DNA of 64,000 nucleotides from Trichobilharzia regenti (lineage: Eukaryota > Platyhelminthes > Trematoda > Strigeidida > Schistosomatidae). The stretch spans positions 54,881,112 through 54,945,111 of the forward strand of contig OX235265.1 of assembly GCA_944472135.2 (NCBI GenBank), given 5' to 3'. The notes below the pieces were generated by a model. That model had not been told where the DNA came from. It searched no databases and saw only the letters and a program-made list of their open reading frames with translations. How positions within the stretch are numbered: the stretch's first letter is position 1; each line of letters opens with the position of its first letter. Below are positions 62,925 through 64,000 of the stretch, piece by piece. The position numbers and the translations under genes were made by a program.

Positions 62925-63181
62925 CCAGAGACAAGTGGAAAATGCTGTGCAGAAACTTGAAGGTCGGTAACATAGTCTTAGTAGCAGATAAATGTGCCAC
63001 AATTAGATGGCCTTTGGGATCAGCAGAAAGGCTACTCTGTAGTAGTGATGGGTTGGTGAGGACGATGGAGTTAAGAGCAAGTTGTGGAATGCTGGTAAGA
63101 GATATTAGGAAACTGTGTCTGCTGGAAAGTGCTGAGAGTCGAGAGCCAGAGGATGAACCACTCGACGATTTTCTAACTTAG
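62925..63181 (+). pseudogene. BEL-R integrase C-terminus
   Basis: Continues BEL-R Pol after the BEL-N3 insertion: DKWKMLCRNLKVGNIVLVADK, CGMLVRDIRKLCLLE and a DDFLT end (DDFPT in relatives). Open in this piece. Confidence 0.82.
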
Positions 63182-63209
63182 GGTGTCAAATAGAGGAGGG
63201 GTGTAGGCG

Positions 63210-63543
63210 TGTGGTGAGGAGAGATTGCTGGCCAACTGGTAGACATCAATTTACGTCAATGTTTATTTCGCGAATGATGATCGTGAGAAAATGTGAACAA
63301 GACTGATTCAACAACCAATCACAGCAGACTTTGCGTAGGCAGGTACAGGTAATTACAGATGACCTGACATTCAAGAAACAGTCACGAAGAGATGCAAATT
63401 CAACTTTCTGTGAGAAACAGCCAATAAGAAGACTGAGTTCGGTTGCTTGAATAAGCTATAATAATGTACATGAAAATATATAAATACCTGTTGATTTCCT
63501 TAATAAACGATCTGCTGCCTGGCCCTTATTTTCTATTGTTACA
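63210..63543 (+). mobile_element. Solo LTR of a different LTR retrotransposon
   Basis: A 334-bp block beginning TGTGGTG and ending TTACA, flanked by GGCG on both sides (63206-63209, 63544-63547). It interrupts a BEL 3' UTR module (GTAGGCG / GGCGTACTGC). It has a TATATAAATA box near 63477 and AATAAA near 63502, in the order expected for an LTR. Orientation follows those signals. A 4-bp duplication and TGT/ACA ends fit Ty3/gypsy; it does not match the gypsy LTR at 49243. Confidence 0.75.
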
Positions 63544-64000
63544 GGCGTACTGCTGTGCATCCTAAAGTTGTTCAAGGGTAGCTGGTCATGGCGGAGTCAA
63601 CAACATTTGGTGCATTGATTGTACATATGTTTGTGTTAAATAATTGAGTGGGTTCCAATTAATGTAAATGTTGGTTAATCTTGTTTGTGTCCAGACATTC
63701 TGCAACTTACAAACATCAACATGAGAAGGGTTGCAGGCGTACTGGTGTAAAACCTGCGATTCTTCGATGGAGGTTATGTGCATTCCGTGTATATATGTGG
63801 TGTGTCGTATCAATTGGTGTTTTTGGATTCACTGTGTTTACTTGTTGTTATTGCATAATTTTCCTAAATTTTTCGCCGTGCTTACTTCTGAAGTTGTTTC
63901 CAGTCTTCTACATCAATGAATGAATTGACTGATGGTAAAGAGAGCAGATGGGTCGTATACGCCGGTGAGGCTAGTGCTAAGAATTACATGTACACGGGGA
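63544..64000 (+). other. BEL-R 3' UTR, running off the window
   Basis: Contains further diverged GTAGGCGTACTG modules (near 63544 and 63735) and the start of the CGCCGGTGAGG block seen near 9660. The 3' LTR would lie beyond the window. Confidence 0.7.

Larger units (their letters stand above)
51871..64000 (+). mobile_element. BEL-R, old BEL relic split by four later insertions
   Basis: Pieces in order: LTR 51871-52218, leader and Gag 52219-53111, Gag tail 57904-58230, integrase 58245-58924 and 62925-63181, and 3' UTR to the window end. The intervening blocks are a LINE-C fragment (53112-57903, itself split by BEL-N2), BEL-N3 (58925-62924) and a solo LTR (63210-63543). The flanking sequences rejoin at each point; the BEL-N3 and solo-LTR joins are marked by target duplications. 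Confidence 0.78.

Overview
The window reads as a stretch of repeat-packed nuclear DNA from an animal. A flatworm, probably a schistosome-like trematode, fits best. This rests on the combination of BEL/Pao, CsRn1/Boudicca-type Ty3/gypsy, Penelope-like and CR1-like elements, plus the Cys-His-Cys-Cys Gag box known from fluke gypsy elements. The species call is inference. I see no convincing host protein gene, rRNA or intact tRNA; nearly every kilobase belongs to a transposable element or its remains.

Layout. 1-16.0 kb: a decayed LINE (LINE-A), an unclassified repeat with an 86-codon ORF, then a Penelope-like element (PLE-1, minus strand) split by a BEL/Pao retrotransposon at 3756-10500 (two LTRs, 5-bp target duplication ACATA), then a truncated CR1-like LINE (LINE-C). 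16.0-27.5 kb: a second LINE-A copy, a near full-length but frameshifted LINE with a PHD-finger ORF1 (LINE-B, minus strand), and an inverted copy of LINE-A plus the LINE-B 3' half, which gives an inverted repeat with 3.3-kb arms. 27.6-31.2 kb: a non-autonomous BEL element (BEL-N1). 31.2-38.3 kb: an almost intact LINE-C with ORF1, an endonuclease/RT ORF2 and a long 3' tail. 38.3-43.4 kb: two PLE copies head to head. 43.46-43.72 kb: a tRNA-derived SINE with target duplications. 43.9-49.7 kb: a CsRn1/Boudicca-like gypsy element whose 5' half is inverted relative to its integrase half. 49.7-51.4 kb: gag scraps. 51.9-64 kb: one old BEL relic (BEL-R) carrying four later insertions: a LINE-C 3' fragment (itself split by BEL-N2), BEL-N3 and a solo LTR.

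The most interesting system is the BEL pair. One element (3756-10500) has the full gag-protease-RT-RNase H-integrase set. Three relatives (27647-31230, 53513-57478, 58925-62924) have lost protease, RT, RNase H and integrase, yet each keeps an uninterrupted 651-codon ORF. That ORF joins the BEL Gag N-terminus to a long novel acidic/serine-rich region and a short hydrophobic remnant of the Pol connector. They look like coding, trans-mobilised parasites of an autonomous BEL element, and BEL-R preserves what may be an intermediate form.

Names LINE-A to LINE-D, PLE-1 to PLE-3, BEL-aut, BEL-N1 to N3 and BEL-R are local labels used only here. No alignment or database search was run; family calls come from motifs read by eye.
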